From assembly GCF_046630445.1 (NCBI RefSeq), contig NC_092340.1, positions 35,424,001-35,488,000 on the forward strand: a stretch of 64,000 nt of DNA. Reading direction: 5' to 3'. The notes under the pieces were generated by a model. The model made no database searches, was not told the DNA's origin, and saw only the letters and a program-made list of their open reading frames with translations. This DNA is from Rutidosis leptorrhynchoides (Eukaryota > Streptophyta > Magnoliopsida > Asterales > Asteraceae). The position numbers and the translations under genes were made by a program. Position 1 is the first letter of the stretch. Each line of letters starts with the position of its first letter. This document shows, in pieces, positions 62,171 through 64,000 of the stretch.

Positions 62171-63339
62171 ACTATTAAATTTTAGAAGGAAATACTATTA
62201 AATACGATACAATTTTACACAAGATATTTATTTATTTATAGAATGGATATACCTAAACCTTGCTACAACACTATAGGCAGTGTACCTAATCGTAGAGTAG
62301 TATAGTTTTTAGTAAGTCCGGTTCGTTCCACAGGGAGCTGGCTTATTTCACACTATATTTTAAACAATTATATTCGTACAAAATATATTATATTAATAAT
62401 ATATAAAAGGGGTTTTACCGTTTAATGACCGGTTTGTCGATTTATATTTTAAGCGAAGCGTAAAGTAAATGACGATATTTAACTAATAAATAACAATAAT
62501 TAAAATGACAATAAATAAAAGTACGAGAAAAAATGAAATAAAATATATTATGCTTATTTAAACTTCCGTAACCATGATGGTTGACGTGTTGATTTTAGTT
62601 TTATGCCCATGGGTTAATTGTCCTTTGTCCTGGATTATTTAATATGTCCGTCTGGTTTTTGTCCATAACAGTCCATCAGTCATAAATTTAAAGTGCGAGT
62701 GTCCTCGTCAAATTATTCTTATACCCGAAGTCAAATATTCCAACTAATTGGGGACTTAAACTGTAACAAGGTTTTAATAATTACACCAGGATATCGACTG
62801 CGTGTAACCCAAGATTTTAATACTTTGTTATCAATTATGCCAAGTGTCCTTGTACATAATTTCACCCCTGTTTTAATAATTCCATAGACTATTAATCCAT
62901 TCCCGTGTCCGGTTAAATGAACGATTATTCGTACATATAAATATCCTGCCCATCGTGTCCGATCGAGTGTATGTGGTTATTTATAGGTACGTCCAATTGT
63001 AAATCTTTATATTAAAATTAACAAACTATCATTTATTAAACAAATATAAAGCCCATTAATAGCCCATAGTCTAATTTCCACAAGTGTCGTTCTTTTGTCC
63101 AAACCCCAATTATGGTACAAAGCCCAATTACCCCGTCTTTAATATTTAGTCCAACATCATGATTACTTTGGCTCAAATAAGCATAATAATAACTTAAGTA
63201 CGAGACATTAATTTAAAAAGGAGAACATAGCTTACATTGATTATTTATCGCGTAGTGGTACACGGACAGAGCTCCGACTTTAAAACCCGTAAAAATAACT
63301 TTTACATAACCCAAACTAATCTAATATAACACTAATCTA

Positions 63340-63420
<81 letters not shown>

Positions 63421-64000
63421 TTATTTATTTATATTATACTACGGAGTATTATTATTATTATGTTATTTTACTCGGCCAAATGCTCGAGTCTTTTATAAGC
63501 ATTTCTGAAATCTTGTGCTCCGCGAGTCGCGATAGAAAAAGGCTGGGATCTCCGCGAGTCGCGGAGATCGTGAATACAGCTCATCCAAGTTTGGAACTTT
63601 GCTTTGCCGACATATTATTTATATAATTATAATATTTAAATAATTAATATAATTATTTAAATATTATATTATATTCTCGTGCATAGTTGACTCGTAATTT
63701 TTAGTCCGTTGCGTCGAGCGTTGAGAGTTGACTCATGTCCTGGTTCCGGATTTTCAAACGTCCTTTCGTACTATTTTATATCGTGCACTTTACGTTTCGC
63801 GATTTGTAATTTGCACAAAAATTGTTCTCCTTAAATTTCAAAATCCGTGTGAGTCTTTTACTCACTTTTTAGTGGCACTTTTAAGTGTACTATGGCTTTA
63901 GTGGCACTTTTCAGGCTTTAGTGGCACTTTTTCTTCAATTCTTTAATCTTCGTGCTTCGTCTTCACATTTATTTATTTAAACAATTACAATGAAAATATA
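62171..64000. other. unclassified repeat-like DNA with an LTR-type promoter on the - strand
   Basis: No gene is supported. A stretch at about 62270-62345 (ACTATAGGCAGTGTACCTAA ... GGTTCGTTCCACAGGGAG) looks like retrotransposon leader sequence, by general impression. A TA microsatellite spans about 63344-63414. On the - strand two short palindromes (63519-63569) are followed by TTATAAAAG (about 63490-63499), matching the layout of the F2 U3 region. Confidence 0.4.
63486..63570 (-). promoter_or_regulatory. paired palindromes followed by TATA box (putative LTR promoter)
   Basis: On the - strand a perfect palindrome-type block with core TCCGCGACTCGCGGA (63547-63569) and a shorter mate CGCGACTCGCGGAG (63519-63532) stand about 14 bp apart. 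The TATA box CTTATAAAAG follows about 20 bp after the mate. Confidence 0.5.

Overview
This window is nuclear DNA of a flowering plant, most likely a eudicot. The evidence is a plant-type U6 snRNA gene with an upstream sequence element, GT-AG introns, a complete plant enoyl-CoA reductase gene, AT-rich spacers, and dense Ty1/copia, Ty3/gypsy, Helitron, hAT, Harbinger and SINE insertions. The gypsy LTR style suggests Asteraceae, but that is only an impression.

Two genes are well supported. One is a U6 snRNA gene at 5014-5115 (+). The other is a four-exon very-long-chain enoyl-CoA reductase gene (ECR/CER10/TSC13 family) at 50923-52874 (-), coding for 310 residues, the length I recall for the Arabidopsis protein. 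Around them lie broken relatives: two ECR gene fragments on the + strand (6320-7945 and about 47440-47700) and several U6 remnants (45150, 48013-48108, 48498-48533). They sit in shared segmental duplications (4.9-6.9 kb, 45.1-47.7 kb, 47.9-48.6 kb), so U6 and ECR have been copied together.

Layout. 1-1.1 kb: 3' end of a copia element. 2.0-4.7 kb: Helitron-type repeats and tandem duplications. 4.9-7.9 kb: U6 and ECR pseudogene 1, with a solo LTR in its intron. 8.0-9.7 kb: a Harbinger element that keeps only its Myb-like gene. 9.7-13.6 kb: unrecognised exon-like sequence, including an in-phase three-exon gene end. 13.6-15.4 kb: Helitron and tandem repeats. 15.5-17.5 kb: a hAT MITE followed by two elements inserted in (TA)n, one a large fold-back with telomere-like repeats. 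17.6-18.9 kb: a possible small gene on the - strand. 19.0-22.3 kb: a non-autonomous Helitron. 22.5-22.8 kb: a SINE. 22.8-43.4 kb: two head-to-tail Helitrons, the second split by a 19-kb gypsy nest (family F1, itself holding family F2). 43.7-50.1 kb: MITEs, duplicated U6/ECR sequence and SINEs. 50.9-52.9 kb: ECR. 53-58.5 kb: an orphan leader-like segment and a Helitron with remains of its helicase gene. 58.5-64 kb: gypsy LTRs on the - strand and unclassified repeats.

The genes do not form an operon or pathway. U6 acts in splicing and ECR in fatty-acid elongation; their link here is physical co-duplication. I found no CRISPR array, rRNA gene or organellar gene.
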